Made by a program: the position numbers and the translations under genes
Source: Ophiura sarsii
Lineage: Eukaryota > Echinodermata > Ophiuroidea > Amphilepidida > Ophiuridae
Direction: 5' to 3'
Length of the DNA: 64,000 bases
Assembly: GCA_035610835.1 (NCBI GenBank)
Contig: JAYJML010000096.1
Location: 1-64,000, forward strand
The notes under the pieces: model-generated
The model's database searches: none
The model's input: the letters and a program-made list of their open reading frames with translations, nothing else
What the model was told of the DNA's origin: nothing
Shown here: piece after piece, positions 1 to 12,304 of the stretch
Numbering within the stretch: position 1 is the stretch's first letter
Layout of the letters: every line of letters starts with the position of its first letter

Positions 1-751
1 GAACAAGTCTAGTTACGCCACTGATGGTGGTGGTGGATGAGAGAGGGAGTATAACAATGTCCAGTGGGGTGAGCTGAATAATTCAGGGCAAGCAACGGCT
101 TTAAGCTTATTATAAATATCTGTTTTTCAAATAGTAAGGCATTTTTTGGAACATTTATGTGACGACATTGATTACAGGGTGTTCCAATTAATTGTGACCG
201 GTGTGAGAATTCTAGAGCGCTCACATGGTCGGAATAAGCGCGAACTTTTTAAAACAAAATTAACAAAAATACTTTCTAATACTAGGACAAATATTAAATT
301 TCAACATTTGCTAGGATTGATGATCAGGATCTAATGAGGGCATTGTTAAATTTTCATTATATGCATGATACTCTATACCCCTACTGCTAAGATAACCTGA
401 TGATATCATTAGAGGATACTCATCATTGATTTATTAGGGCCTATAGTGGAGGAATAGTTGGCCAATATTTTTTTGGAACATGACCACAAAAATAACACAG
501 CATGAATTATACGAGTACATAAAATCATTTTTCATGATAAAATTAAAGCTACAACCCTCAGGATTCTGACTATAAAAGGCTACTGAAATATAATTCCTAT
601 AATAGTAGAGGAAAAATCAGTCTCAGGAGGCCTTATTTTAGAGGTATCCTGACCTCAAAAATAAACAGCATGAAATATCACAACCCTCAGGAGTGTGACT
701 ATGGGTGATGCAATTTATGATATAGGGGGTGCATCTATGAGTTATTGGGCC

Positions 752-765
752 GTTTCCATGGCAAC
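752..765. promoter_or_regulatory. RFX X-box-like palindrome 1
   Basis: GTTTCCATGGCAAC matches the palindromic X-box consensus bound by RFX transcription factors, which in animals drive ciliary genes. A second site lies at 1172-1185. No adjacent gene is visible, so the role is unknown; the site may simply belong to an old repeat. Confidence 0.3.
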
Positions 766-791
766 CATCAAATAAATTAATAGCATTTTAA

Positions 792-1033
792 CACTTTCCA
801 CGCGGCTTTTATTTGTACTATACACAAAACAGATTGTTAAGAAACCTTTCACAATTTTCAAAGTCTATCTCAAGGATTACCGACTCAATACTAGGCTTGT
901 TTGTACTTATGTCAATGCATTTCTCATGATGATTCTAAATATGGTAATGAAATTCAATAATTTTGACATTTTTTAACCATTTTGTAAAATGTTGGAATGT
1001 CGTCTGCAGCCGCCTGCCGCGTGATGGAGAGTG
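792..1033. mobile_element. MITE with TTAA target duplication (piggyBac-like)
   Basis: This 242-bp element is flanked on both sides by TTAA (788-791 and 1034-1037). Its ends are imperfect inverted repeats: CACTTTCCACGCGGC on the left, and on the right the complement of CACTCTCCATCACGCGGC. TTAA duplication is typical of piggyBac-type transposition. There is no coding capacity, so it would have moved with a transposase supplied elsewhere. Confidence 0.5.
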
Positions 1034-1260
1034 TTAAGAAATCATGTACTTTTTTTAATAAATCTTAGTCAACCTAAACAATTCAAAGTACCTTTTCCTT
1101 CAGGATCTTAACTTCTGAGTATTAACCTTTTTCTGAAAATAATGAATAATTTTTTTAACATTATTATTTTGGTTACCATGGCAACCATGAAGCTTGTTTT
1201 GGTTATTTGTAATAGAAATGTAAAATTTTCAGATTTGGTCGTTTATTATTATATTTCTGA
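1034..1260. other. Non-coding stretch with second X-box-like site
   Basis: AT-rich DNA without coding sequence. It holds GTTACCATGGCAAC at 1172-1185, the second RFX X-box-like palindrome, about 420 bp after the first. Confidence 0.3.
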
Positions 1261-1899
1261 ATGTGTTTTAATGTTTTAAGTCGTTTATCTTTTAGTGTTA
1301 CTAATCACCAAAAACAAAAAGAAATCATTGTTCCTGTTCATAAAAAAGGATCTATTGAGGACCCTATAGTAACTAATAGACCCATCACATTATTTGATGC
1401 TTTTAGTAAGATCTTTACATGCATTTTACACTCAAGACCTGTTAAATGGTGCGAGCTAAATTCAAAAATTCTAGAAAACCAAACAGGCTTCCGGAAAGGA
1501 TATGAACCATTCATAACATATTTACATTTCATAGTACTATTCAGAGAAATCTACTAAGAACAAGAGGGAAATTATACTGTCTTTCATTGATTTTAAGCAA
1601 GCAATTGATAGCATCCAAAGAGACAAACTACTCATTAAACTTAAATCTGTGGGAATCACAGGGAAAATGCTGAATATGCTTGGTAGTATAAACAAAAATG
1701 TTAAAGCATGTATAAGAGATGGCAATCTAATTTCAGACATATTTGAATGCCCTATTGGACTCAAGCAGGGCTGTCTTCTCAGCCCCCTCCAGTTTGCTAT
1801 CTTTATCAGTGAGCTATCAAATTATCTTGATACCAATGTTGCAAAGGGTTGTCAAATGCCGAATACCAAAGAAATACTAGCTCTTTATTATGCTGACGA
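1261..1899 (+). pseudogene. Non-LTR retrotransposon reverse transcriptase, fingers/palm part, broken
   Basis: Two reading frames encode the first half of a LINE-type reverse transcriptase. IIVPVHKKGSIEDP is the box 1 region, NQTGFRKGY follows, then FIDFKQAFDS (first palm aspartate), and after a frameshift near 1555, GLKQGCLLSP. The segment runs up to YADD at 1884-1899, where a DNA transposon has inserted. The endonuclease half and 5' end are missing. The rest of the same element resumes at 3155 and again at 6568. The clade is uncertain; it looks closer to the I/Nimb or L2 side than to RTE. Confidence 0.75.
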
Positions 1900-3154
1900 C
1901 AAGGGCGTCATCCCATTTTTAAAAGTGGGGGGGGGGGGGGCGGGGGACACCAGGCACGGCCCAAAAAAATGAAATCGATCAGGTATCATCCAAGCGGTGC
2001 GTAGCACCGCCCTCCGAGCTATGCTCGGACAGGGGGGATGTGTAGGTAAGTAGAAAAAAAGTCAATTTTGGAACTCATTTGGTGCGATCTGGTGTATACT
2101 TTTGACCAAAGTTTTATCGAAAAGCCACCTCTTCATTTCCAATATTTTTTGTTTGTTTTTGTCAATGCAAGAAAGAAGTTGAGCATATTTTCCTGATTTA
2201 AGTATAGATTGTTTAAAAGCTCGAACAGGGGGGAACTAATTTGCTAGCGTGCAAAAAAAGCTAAATACTAAAAAGGTACAGAAAACGTTTCTGAAGCCAT
2301 CTCGTTCCAATTTAATAACAAAGTAGTAAAAATAATTCACGCTGAGCGTGAAAAAAATAGATATTGTAAAAAGAAATGTTTAGAAAAACGTTCCTGAATC
2401 CATCTTTTTAAACTTGAATAATAAATAAACAATGAAACTAAAATGCGCGTAGCGTGCAAAAATTGGTTATTTTTTTTACGCTGAAATGATCTTGAAAACG
2501 TTCCTGAAGCAATCTTGTTAAGCTTGAATAATAAAACATTGAAAATAATTTGTGCGTAGCGCGCAGAAAATGGTTATTTAACACTAAAATGGTCCGGGAA
2601 AACGTTCATGAAGCCATTTTGTTTAAGCTTGAAATAAACAATGAAACCAATTAGCTCGAAACGCGGAAAAATGATCCAGAAAACATTCCTGAAACATGTT
2701 TTATAAAGCCTGAATAAACATTGAAACCATTTCGCGCAAAGCGCGAAAAAAAAAGGCTATTTTAACACTAAAAAGCTCCGTCCAGAAAAATGTTCCTGAG
2801 CCATCATGTTTAAACTGTCAGTTTTTAATCTAAAATGGTCCAGAAAAACGTTCCTTAAGCCATCTTTTTATAACTTGAATAAAGAAACATTGCCAACTCG
2901 AACGAAGCGGGCAAAAATGGGTTTTTTTCTCACTAAAATGGTCCAGAAAACGTTCCTGAAACCATGTTGTTAAGCTTGAATAATTAAACATTGAAATTAA
3001 TCCGCGCAAAGATGGCTTCTTTTGAGGGGCATCATCATCACTCATCATCATCATCATAATTAGACACCTTCAGCCTCAGGGTTATTCAAAAAAGTGGGGG
3101 GGGGGGGGCATCTGCTATTATGTCCCCCTGTCCCCCACCCATATGACGCCCCTG
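1900..3154. mobile_element. Non-autonomous hAT-like DNA transposon
   Basis: The 1255-bp insertion has terminal repeats CAAGGGCGTCAT (left) and the complement of CAGGGGCGTCAT (right). An 8-bp target duplication GCTGACGA flanks it (1892-1899 and 3155-3162). The CAGGGG terminus with an 8-bp duplication is the hAT signature. The interior holds poly-G tracts just inside both ends and about eight degenerate copies of a 105-115-bp unit (about 2270-3015) containing AAAACGTTCCTGAAGCCAT and short GC palindromes. It encodes no transposase. It sits in the YADD codons of the host retrotransposon. Confidence 0.75.
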
Positions 3155-4019
3155 GCTGACGATATTGTTGTAATGGCCGATACTATAGGTGGTCTCAATA
3201 AACATATTAAATCGATTCAGGATTTTTGCAAAAATTGGGGGATGATGGTTAATATGAGCAAAACTCAAATTTTCCGTAAAGGAGGCCGGATTAGCCGTTA
3301 TGAAAAGTGGACTTATAATAATCACCTTGTCGATATTGTGTCAGAATATAAATATTAGGGCCTTACTGGCAATGCATGGGGGAAATCATCGAGACATCTT
3401 GCAGATCAAGCTCCCGAAGCACTTAATATTCTGAGAAAAACAATGAACGCTGTTGGTTATGTCGTATGACTCCTATTTTAAAATCTTCGATGCTGCTTTT
3501 TTACCCATTTTAACATACGGCTCAGATTGGGTTTTAAGCGTTTTGAACGTCTGGAAAAAGTTTAATACAAGGCCTGCAAGCAGTTTCTACAAATCTCTCA
3601 AAATACTACAAATAATGCAGCAATTGGCGAGTGTGGCAGATATCCCATTTATGTATATTGTGTTATCAACTGTATCAAATTTTTGGTTAAAACTGTTAAG
3701 TATACGGAATATGACCGTTTGCCAAAGAAAAGTTATGATATGCTTGTTTATCATGTTTATCATGACGAGAGAGGTTCGCTAACGTGGGCCACTAAGATCA
3801 AATCTATACTTGTTAATCATGGATTTGGACATGTATGGTATATTAAATCAAGGTGTTGGTGACGTAAATAAGTTTCTAAGTATGTTTAAGCAATGTATTC
3901 AGGATACTGCCCAACAAAACTGGGTCGCCGATATTACTTCTCTTGATAAATTAAGGACATACGGTATCGTAATTTCAAAAATCAATTATCACCTGAAAAA
4001 TTCTTATTATATTCAGTTA
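3155..4019 (+). pseudogene. Same non-LTR retrotransposon: palm/thumb and downstream part
   Basis: The frame resumes at the target duplication with ADDIVVMADT, then NKHIKSIQDFCKNWGM and NMSKTQIFRKGG, the usual sequence after the catalytic YxDD in LINE reverse transcriptases (K after NMSKT is the next conserved box). SEYKYLG follows near 3340. Later frames are shifted or stopped several times (for instance near 3358, 3470 and 3782), so the copy is dead. It ends where a mariner-like MITE inserted at a TA. Confidence 0.7.
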
Positions 4020-6567
4020 CGAGGGTCGTTCAATAAATAATGAAAGTGATCATGGTATGGGATGCATGAGTGATTCTATTTAGAGAATAATATATGGTTC
4101 GTCGATGTTTTGCTATAGAAGGCTCCCATATAATGCATAGGCTGTTATGTACCATATTTTGAGTCGTGAATGGTCACAACTGATTACTGTGCTATACATC
4201 CCCACAAACAAAATCGAACAACCCACAATAAAAAATTGTTTACTTTGGCGCAAGAATCTCAAGAACATGTGATTTGGTGGCCTTAGTGATCAGGTAGCCC
4301 TTAGTGATCAGATTTATTCGCGGTATACGATGGAATTTTTACTTGAAATCACTGCAAATAATTATTTAATCGTCATTCTTATAAATTGTTTAAAATGGCA
4401 ACCCATAATATCCATCAATTTCATTGGTTTTGTTGGATACGTGCTAAAGTAGTTCCTATTTCTGGCCTGTGTGCGAATGCAAAAAGAGGGGGGACTTTTG
4501 AATGTTTTAATTTAATAAATACACGTAAAAATGTTTCCTTACTTTTACGGCGATTGACGCCCCAGCTCGTGGCCCTTTTCGGTAAGTTTTGTCATCTTTT
4601 CACTCCTCTATATGGCTAAATTCAGCCTCACTGAGCTCTACAAATGGTAAATTCAGGGGCGGGTGGATGGCGATCATCACGCCAGCAGCAAATGCTTGCC
4701 GCGAGCGTCGGACCTTCCCATCAAACTTCTGATCACTTCATCTGGTAAATCATCACACTCCGGTTCTGGTTCTGGTTCTCCTTTCACATGTTTTACATCT
4801 AGGTCTCCAATTTCAAAAGTTGCTGTGGTTTCTTCCATATTCACTTTATTGCAAGTAATTACGAATGTAGCCTATAGGCCTATACGAATATTTATATAGC
4901 AGACGAAAATAGGCTTTTAGGCACCCTTTTTATTTGTCCTTCTTTCTTTTACATGTCTTATTACTATTAGCGTTTATTCATTAAATGGACCTCTATCTTT
5001 TATTTACATTTAATTACATGAATATAACCTAATGTTGTATTGTAAAATAAGCTTACTTTCGATTTACAATAATTGACGAGGATTTTTACAATTATTGACG
5101 AGGCGATGTTTTTTAAATGTAGTTCCGGCATCATCAAAGGTGTGAATTAAGCCCCGCCCAGATCCATAGATTAGCGGTCTGGTAATCTATAGCGCGTATC
5201 CAACAAAACTAACCACAGAACCAATGAAATTGATGGATATTATGGGTTGACATTTTAAACCACGCCCAATATATAAGAATGAGGGATAATGTGATCAATA
5301 CAAAGTATGAACCTTTGTCTTTCAAACAATACACGTTTGGATTGTTAGATTCCTTTGGTTATGTAACGTCATTAACATAAACACAATAGGTTTCAGACAC
5401 TGACTGAAATCTGTCAATTATTTGGCTGGATATGTTGATTGATACATTTGCGTATATTTCGGCAACGCAAGCATAAAAACAGATAACATTTGGCACATAG
5501 TTAGAACACACACTTATCTCTGTTTGACACTCTTTGTTAGATCTGAATTCCTTAATACAAACAAGAAAGGACCATCTCAAATACGCTTTTATTTAGCAAA
5601 ATCCGCAATAATATACCTTAGAAAACAACAAAGGATAAAGAACAATGGAGGGATTATAATTGAGTAAATTGTTGTGGGATGTAAAGCAATAATAGTGGGG
5701 ATTTCAAGAGGAGCTGTTCATAAAATGTCCTCAAACCATTGAAATTATGTGACGATTACTTTAACAATACATATCTAGTAGCTCTAAAGATATCAGTAAT
5801 AAGAGAGGTTGTGGCAGCCATCTTTGATTGATACATTCATGTATGTCTTCATTTTGACTATCACACTATTTATTCACATTGATTTAAGCATTTTTCATTA
5901 TTTCTGATTAGAATTTGAAGGCACAGTAAGCTTTTATCTGGTAAATTTCATGATTTTAGCCATTTTTGGCCCAGTTCAAAATAATCTACCGTCTGCGCAT
6001 GCGCATATTTTCTGCAGGTTTCATGCGAATAAGTTCGGATAATTAGTTAGCTATCATATGGAATCTCTCAAACTGGTTAATTGCTGCTTGGATTTTTCCT
6101 AAATTGTTTGATTTTACGCAATATTAGTGATTCACTGACTGGGCATTTTTCAATTATTGGGCTTTTTGAAATACTGATATTTGTACACTTTTTATTCGAT
6201 TGCCTCTCCTTACTTTTTCCTCTTATACTACATATAAAATTGCACAGGGATTAAAGTTATTGTCTTTTTTATCATACTTCCGCGGAAAAAAAAGGGATTT
6301 ACCTGCTTCGTGTCATGTTATACAATCTTCTTACTACATGTTTCATATAAACAATTCAAATTTACCGCCAAATAACTGATGTAGCAGTGTCTCAAGTGTA
6401 CTTACTTTGAGACAATGCTTTGACGTCATAGTTCACACTTAGAAATCCAAAACTGTATTTTTTGAAAGACAAAGGTTCATACTTTGTATTGATCACACTA
6501 TCCTTCAATATAATCACTCATGCATCCCACACCATGATCACTGTCATAACTTACTGAATGACCCTCG
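4020..6567. mobile_element. Mariner-like MITE copy A, interrupted
   Basis: The ends match the copies at 51271-52640 and 53023-54389: CGAGGGTCGTTCAATAAATA on the left and its near complement on the right, with TA on both sides. The terminal inverted repeats are long (about 115 bp, with further paired sequence inside). Uninterrupted copies are about 1370 bp; this one is 2548 bp because foreign DNA lies between about 4094 and 5281. It has no transposase. It splits the non-LTR retrotransposon, which continues at 6568. Confidence 0.75.
4374..5281. mobile_element. Inverted-repeat element nested in MITE copy A
   Basis: The first about 70 bases (CATTCTTATA..., then AACCCATAATATCCATCAAT, ending ...TTGTTGGATACG) recur as reverse complement at 5196-5281. 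The right copy has an extra stretch (GGGCGTGG), so the repeats are imperfect. The interior of about 750 bp codes for nothing recognisable. The segment 4094-4373 just before it is also foreign to the MITE and was not identified. Confidence 0.6.
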
Positions 6568-7075
6568 TATACCATTACATGGGTCACATCGCCGTTATCT
6601 TTCAAAAGTAAGATGTTCCAGTCATTATCTTCGCATTGAAACAGGTAGAAGAAATGGAATAGATCCTAATGACCGGAAATGTTTAGTGTGTAATGATGGT
6701 AATATAGAAGATGAATTCCATCTTGTTATTAATTGTAACCAATATAAAACTTTACGTAATAGATACATCTCAAATAAGTACACAGACACCCAACGCATGA
6801 GAAATTCAACCGAATCATGAGTTCTCCAAAAAACACTGATATTAAAAACCTTAAATTTGTATTCACTGCAATGAAGATAAGAGAAGATATTGATTTAATT
6901 GATTATGTTTTGTATTTATTACATCCATTGATGATAGCACAACAAAGTAAAGATTGTTCAATGTATGCGTATTTATAAACAATTTGTACCATGTAGTATG
7001 AAGGGCCAGAGGCCTATATATTATACAATAAGGCCATGTGTTTTGAACTGACCACCCAAAAAGGGTGACGGCGTT
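6568..7075 (+). pseudogene. Same non-LTR retrotransposon: C-terminal domain and tail
   Basis: The frame from about 6591 encodes SHYLRIETGRRNGIDP, then KCLVCNDGNIEDEFHLV and INCNQYKTLRNRY. This is the C..C..G..EDE.H....C zinc-knuckle-like domain found at the C terminus of several LINE polymerases. A stop follows at about 6818. The tail then includes a segment rich in ATG/TAT up to about 7075. It joins directly to position 4019 once MITE copy A and one TA are removed, though the frame has shifted. Confidence 0.65.
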
Positions 7076-7253
7076 GTATTTTTGGTGACGAATCATCCAT
7101 CTCTCTCTATTAACTCAACAACTAAATGTAGTAGAGCTATGGTTTAGGTGTCATTTTAAAGCTTATTTATCTAGCTACACTCACTATGTGAATAAATAAG
7201 GTATTTCTATAACTGTTTGGCTGAGATATGATTGATTATATTTCGAAAGTCAG

Positions 7254-7292
7254 GGGTGGCGGCGGTGGCGGTGGCGGCAGTGGCGGTGGCGT
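7254..7292. repeat. GGC/GGT trinucleotide run
   Basis: Short imperfect run of GGCGGT units (about 39 bp) in otherwise AT-rich DNA, with no open frame that makes sense. Confidence 0.6.
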
Positions 7293-7384
7293 TGTGTACA
7301 ATCTCTAAGGGGAATATAGAAAATGTTCCCAATTCTACGTTCAAATTACAATAACTCCTCATCTCTGTATGGTACAAACATGAT

Positions 7385-7915
7385 TTTACTCTCATTACTG
7401 GGCCCCCAGTATTGAATTCGATGATCAGCTCATGCCGGAAGAAATGTCCCAACATACTCGTTCATTTGACTAAGGTCACTATCACTGCACTGTCAAGTGT
7501 GCTATGGTTGATCGATAGAGAACTTTATTAGACAGACGCGATTATGACAAAGCTGTAATCCGTATATAAGTTCGTATCGTTGGGACTTAATCAAGAAATG
7601 TCGGGAAAATATTGTCATCTCCTCTATTACACGTCGCTGTGCGTGCGTTAAGGTATGCCGAAGGTGAACTTTGGCTGTTAGTTTCGAGGTCATCATAAAA
7701 CAGGCATCGACCTTGAAGCTGAGAATTTGCGCAGTCCAATAATATTGTAATCTCCTCTATTACACGTCGCTGTGCGTGCGTTAAGGTATGGCGAAGGTGA
7801 ACTTTGGCTGTTAGTTTCGAGGTCATCATAAAACAGGCATCGACCTTGAAGCTGAGAATTTGCGCAGTCCAATAACTCTAAACACAGGGGGTGTGACCTA
7901 TATTAACCTCGGTAC
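7385..7915 (+). repeat. Dispersed repeat with internal 133-bp tandem duplication
   Basis: A segment starting CCTCTATTACACGTCGCTGT occurs at 7621 and again at 7754, a 133-bp tandem duplication with few differences. The whole stretch from the TTACTGGGCCC region to the GGTACCAGG end recurs in reverse orientation at about 18755-19160, there with a single copy of the unit. It is a dispersed repeat of unknown class. Confidence 0.6.
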
Positions 7916-8045
7916 CAGGCCCCGGTAGGCCTATACACTATATTAGGGATTCACCATTATTCTAAGTTGTGGGACTGTTGGATGTTGGGTTCAGGTGGAA
8001 TTTTTATTAGCCTCAAGGCGAGTCTAATATCCATTCCCCGGTCCA

Positions 8046-8099
8046 TTCCATGGCAGGTTGTACATGTAGTAAGAATTACGAGCTTACTACCTGCCATGG
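8046..8099. repeat. Hairpin CCATGGCAGGT ... ACCTGCCATGG
   Basis: Short inverted repeat: the arms CCATGGCAGGT and GTAGTAAG have complements after a spacer containing AATTACGAG. It lies directly before the 35-bp satellite array. Confidence 0.5.
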
Positions 8100-8124
8100 T
8101 ATATCTTTTGGGTTGGGTGGGCAA

Positions 8125-10335
8125 AGTTTGGTTTTTTTTTTGATAACAGCATTGATAAACTACCTGACCTACCCCTGATGGCAGCATTGATAAACTACCT
8201 GGGCTACCCCTGGTACTAGCATTGATAAACTACCTCAGCTACTCCTGCTAGCAGTATTGATAAACTACCTGAGTTACACCTGATAGCAGAATTGATAACT
8301 ACCTGAGCTACCCATAATGGCAGCATTGCTAAACTACGTAGCTACCCCTGATGACAGCATTGATAAATTACCCGAGCTACCCCTGATGGGAGCATTGATA
8401 AACTACTTGAGCTACCCCTGTAGGCAGCATTGACAAACTACCTGGGCTACCCTTGATAGCAGCATTGATACACTCCCTCAGCTACTCCTGATAGCAGCAT
8501 TGATACACTATATGAGCTACCCCTGATGGCAGCATTAATAACTAACTGAGCTACCCCTGATGGCAGCATTGATAAACTACCTGAGTTACCCATGATAGCA
8601 GAATTGATAACTACCTGAGTTACCCATGATAGCAGAATTGATAAACTACCTGAGTTACCCATGATAGCAGAATTGATAACTACCTCAGCTACCCATGATG
8701 GCAGCATTGCTAAACTACGAAAGCTACCTCTGACGGCAGCATTGATACATTACCTGTGCTACCCCTGATGGGAGCATTGATAAACTACTTGAGCTACCCC
8801 TGTTGGCAGCATTGATAAACTACCTGGGCTACCCTTGATAGCAGTATTGATACACTACCTCAGCTACTCCTGATAGCAGCATTGATAAACTATATGAGCT
8901 ACCCCTGATGGCAGCATTAATAACTACCTGAGCTACCCCTGATGGCAGCATTGCTAAACTACTTGATTACCTGAGCTACCCATGATAGCAGCATTGATAA
9001 ACTACCTCAGCTACCCATGATAGCAGCATTGATAAACTACCTCAGCTACCCATGATAGCAGCATTGATAAACTATATGAGCTACCCCTGATGGCAGCATT
9101 AATAACTACCTGAGCTACCCCTGATGGCAGCATTGCTAAACTACTTGATTACCTGAGCTATCCATGATAGCAGCATTGATAAACTACCTCAGCTACCCAT
9201 GATAGCAGCATTGATAAACTACCTCAGCTAACCCTGATAGCATCATTGAGAAACTTCCAGGGCTACCACTGATGGCAGACAGAATAGATAAATTCCTAGG
9301 CTACCCCTGATACTGGCATATATAAACTACATGAGATACTCCTGATAACAGCATTGATAAACTACCTGGGCTACCCCTGGTACTAGCATTGATAAACTAC
9401 CTCAGCTACTCCTGCTAGCAGTATTGATCAACTACATGAGTTACCCCTGATAACAGAATTGATAACTACCTGAGCTACCCATGATGGCAGCATTGCTAAA
9501 CTACGTAAGGTACCCCTGGCAGCAGCATTGATATATTATATGAGCTACCCCTGATGAGAGCATTGATAAACTACTTGAGCTACCCTTGATAGCAGCATTG
9601 ATAAACAACCTCGGCTACCCCTGGTAACAGCATTGACAAACTACCTGAGCTACCCTGATAGTAGCATTGATGAACTACCTCAGTTACTCTTGATGGCAGC
9701 ATTGAAAAACAACCTGGGCAACCCCTGGTACCACCATTGATAAACTACCTGGGCTACTCCTGATAGCAGCATTGATAAACTACCTGAGCTACCCCTGTTA
9801 GCAGCATTGATAAACTACTAGTACCTGGGCTACTCTTGATAGCAGCATTGAAAAACAACCTGGGCAACCCCTGGTACCAGCATTGATAAACTACCTGGGC
9901 TACTCCTGATAGCAGCAATGATAAACTACCTGAGGATCCCCTGATAGCAGCATTGATAAACTACCTGAGCTACCCCTGATAGCAGCATTGATAAACTACC
10001 TGAGCTACCCCTGATAGTAGCATTATTAAACTAATTGAGCTACCCCTGATAGCATCATTGCAGGGCTACCACTGATGGCAGAATTGATAAACTACCTGAG
10101 CTACCCCTGATAGCAGCATTGATAAACTACCTGAGCTACCCCTGATAGTAGCATTAATAAACTAATTGAGCTACCCCTGATAGCATCATTGAGAAACTTC
10201 CAGGGCTACCACTGATGGCACAATTGATAAACTACCTAGGCTACCCTGATACTGGCATAGATAAACTACATGAGCTACTCCTGATAACAGCATTGATAAA
10301 TTACCTGAGCTACCCCTGATGGCAGCATGGAACCT
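8125..10335. repeat. Satellite array, 35-bp unit
   Basis: About 2.2 kb of head-to-tail copies of a 35-bp unit, roughly TGATAGCAGCATTGATAAAC followed by TACCTGAGCTACCCC, with about 60 copies. Variation is structured: blocks recur at about 370 bp (8331 versus 8701) and about 181 bp (8888 versus 9069), and another pattern near 9960 and 10090. Higher-order repeats were therefore amplified as units. There are no non-repeated spacers, so it is not a CRISPR-like array. Open frames within it are artefacts of the repeat. Confidence 0.9.
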
Positions 10336-11662
10336 ACTACTAAACAAGAACTCATATATGAACGATATGCAAATTACCACAATTATATTTAAAAGTTACC
10401 CTACATGCATCCGCCAGGGAACCATTAGTACTACTACTTCAAATTAAATAATCATATTTTACATTTCACACAATGATGATTAATTAATTATGTCCTTTGT
10501 AAATTTTGACCCATTTTCTCCCCTGTACTTACATTGCCAACAACCCTACTAGGAGTTTACACTTAATTATGCTCTGTATGAAGCTTTGCAACTTTGAATG
10601 CAATTATGTTTATTTATATTTAGAATCTGGCAGATTTGATCAATTAAAGCAATAACAATAACTAGCAAGAAAGAGCTTCAATTTACCACAACTTGAACAG
10701 AAATGACAAATACAATGGCAATATGTACGGCTCAACAGAATCTGTGAACCAAATTTCACACTAAAAAGCATTTCATACTTGATCACAATTCCTAAAATTG
10801 TACCGTTAAAACACTGAATTTGATATTACAAAACACACATCCCAATTATACTGATTGCTCTGTTAAACTTTTGAAGCAATCGAAGCATAATTGTGGCTAT
10901 TTAGAATATAACCCTGCAAGAGTTTTTTATATTGCCCTATCCTTGATTTTAATTTCAATTCCTTCCTCACAATTTTATTCCAATCCTCAAATTTAAATTT
11001 GCTAATGTTCTTTGCAGTAATAAATAACATTTTAAATTAAGAGCCTAAAATATGATCACACACTTTAAATTGTCATTTCTCACAGTTCGATCTTCATTTT
11101 GCTTCGAACCACAAAAGACACACATTTTAAAGAACTACCCACAAATTTCGCCTTAAAGATTCCAAAAAACAGACAAACCCTACCAATATGTAGACAAACA
11201 TTACATATATATCGTTACCAAACATGATTATTAAAACAATCTCAATCCTCTAGCATAAAGTAATTCCAACATTGCATTTATTGTAATCACTTAATTATGA
11301 GTAACAAAATCCAATTCAATTTTACTGTCTATTCAACTGTATATGGTCATGTTTTTTCAACCCAAACAAAGAAAATAGACTGTCTCAGAAGCATGCCCGC
11401 ATTAGTATGTGAAATGAGCTACGCCGCGTAGGTCTATTGCGCCGAGGCCTACACAACTTTTTTGATTTTTTTTTTTGGGGGGGAGGGGGTTGTCATTTTA
11501 GAAATGCCAGTTACAGTGCCTGTGAAATCCCAAACCGTCATAAAACATAACCATCTACAAATAAAAACCAACATTCTATCTATGCTATTATACAGAACTT
11601 AACTTATCAACTGGTGTTAAGCATGACTGTGGTCCATCGTGACAATTTGACTACAATATTAA
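10336..11662. other. AT-rich non-coding stretch
   Basis: No open frame with family resemblance and no clear repeat except a poly-T/poly-G run at about 11461-11490. Nothing else was recognised. Confidence 0.4.
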
Positions 11663-11847
11663 AGGTATATTATGTGATATTTTCCAGAGAGCGCCCTCTA
11701 TTTTTTTAGAAAGTAGAATCGTATCGCCCTGTAACTTGGCATGTATGTACAATTTATGATCAGAAATGTAAATCCACAAGGAAAACTGCTTTCATTTTTT
11801 GTTTTCGATGTTGAGGGCATTCCCTGGAAAGATCACATAATATACCT
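11663..11847. mobile_element. Short MITE, TIR AGGTATATTATGTGAT (Harbinger-like?)
   Basis: The 185-bp element has ends AGGTATATTATGTGATATTT and the near complement of AGGTATATTATGTGATCTTT. It is flanked by TAA on the left and TCA on the right, a possibly decayed 3-bp duplication. It shares ends and interior (GATCAGAAATGTAAAT) with the longer copy at 14043-14411. A 3-bp TTA/TAA target is usual for PIF/Harbinger MITEs; the assignment is inference. Confidence 0.6.
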
Positions 11848-12304
11848 TCATCATTTGTTTTACTTGTAGTATAAAAATTGTCTTCAATTGCAATATTGTT
11901 CATGTAAACAGAATGATTTAGAATATGTTGTAAGCTATAGTTTAATTAGTTCCAACAGAGCAAGATATATTTGACTATTATCAATCCGCGCAAACAAGTA
12001 ATTCTAGACTATAAGAACGCTTTTTGGAAACAAGACAAAAAAGATGCAAGCGTTAGAAAGCTTACTCTTCCGAATTCATTCACTTAGGTAAACAGTTTTC
12101 GCCAATTTGGAACTGACTAAACTATAGCACTCCATAATAATCACAGAGTTGATATATCCTTGCAATGTCATTTTTAATGAACAAAATACAAATATTTTAA
12201 TAGTAAAAATGTTGTATGTGTGCATAATAAACATTGCTCATCAGCAAAAGAACATCATACACTTTGTTTATATCCTACAGATATTGTCCCATTATTTCTT
12301 GTCC

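Noticed and set aside
8125..10335. CRISPR-like array
   Set aside because: 35-bp units are contiguous without unique spacers, in animal DNA; it is a satellite.
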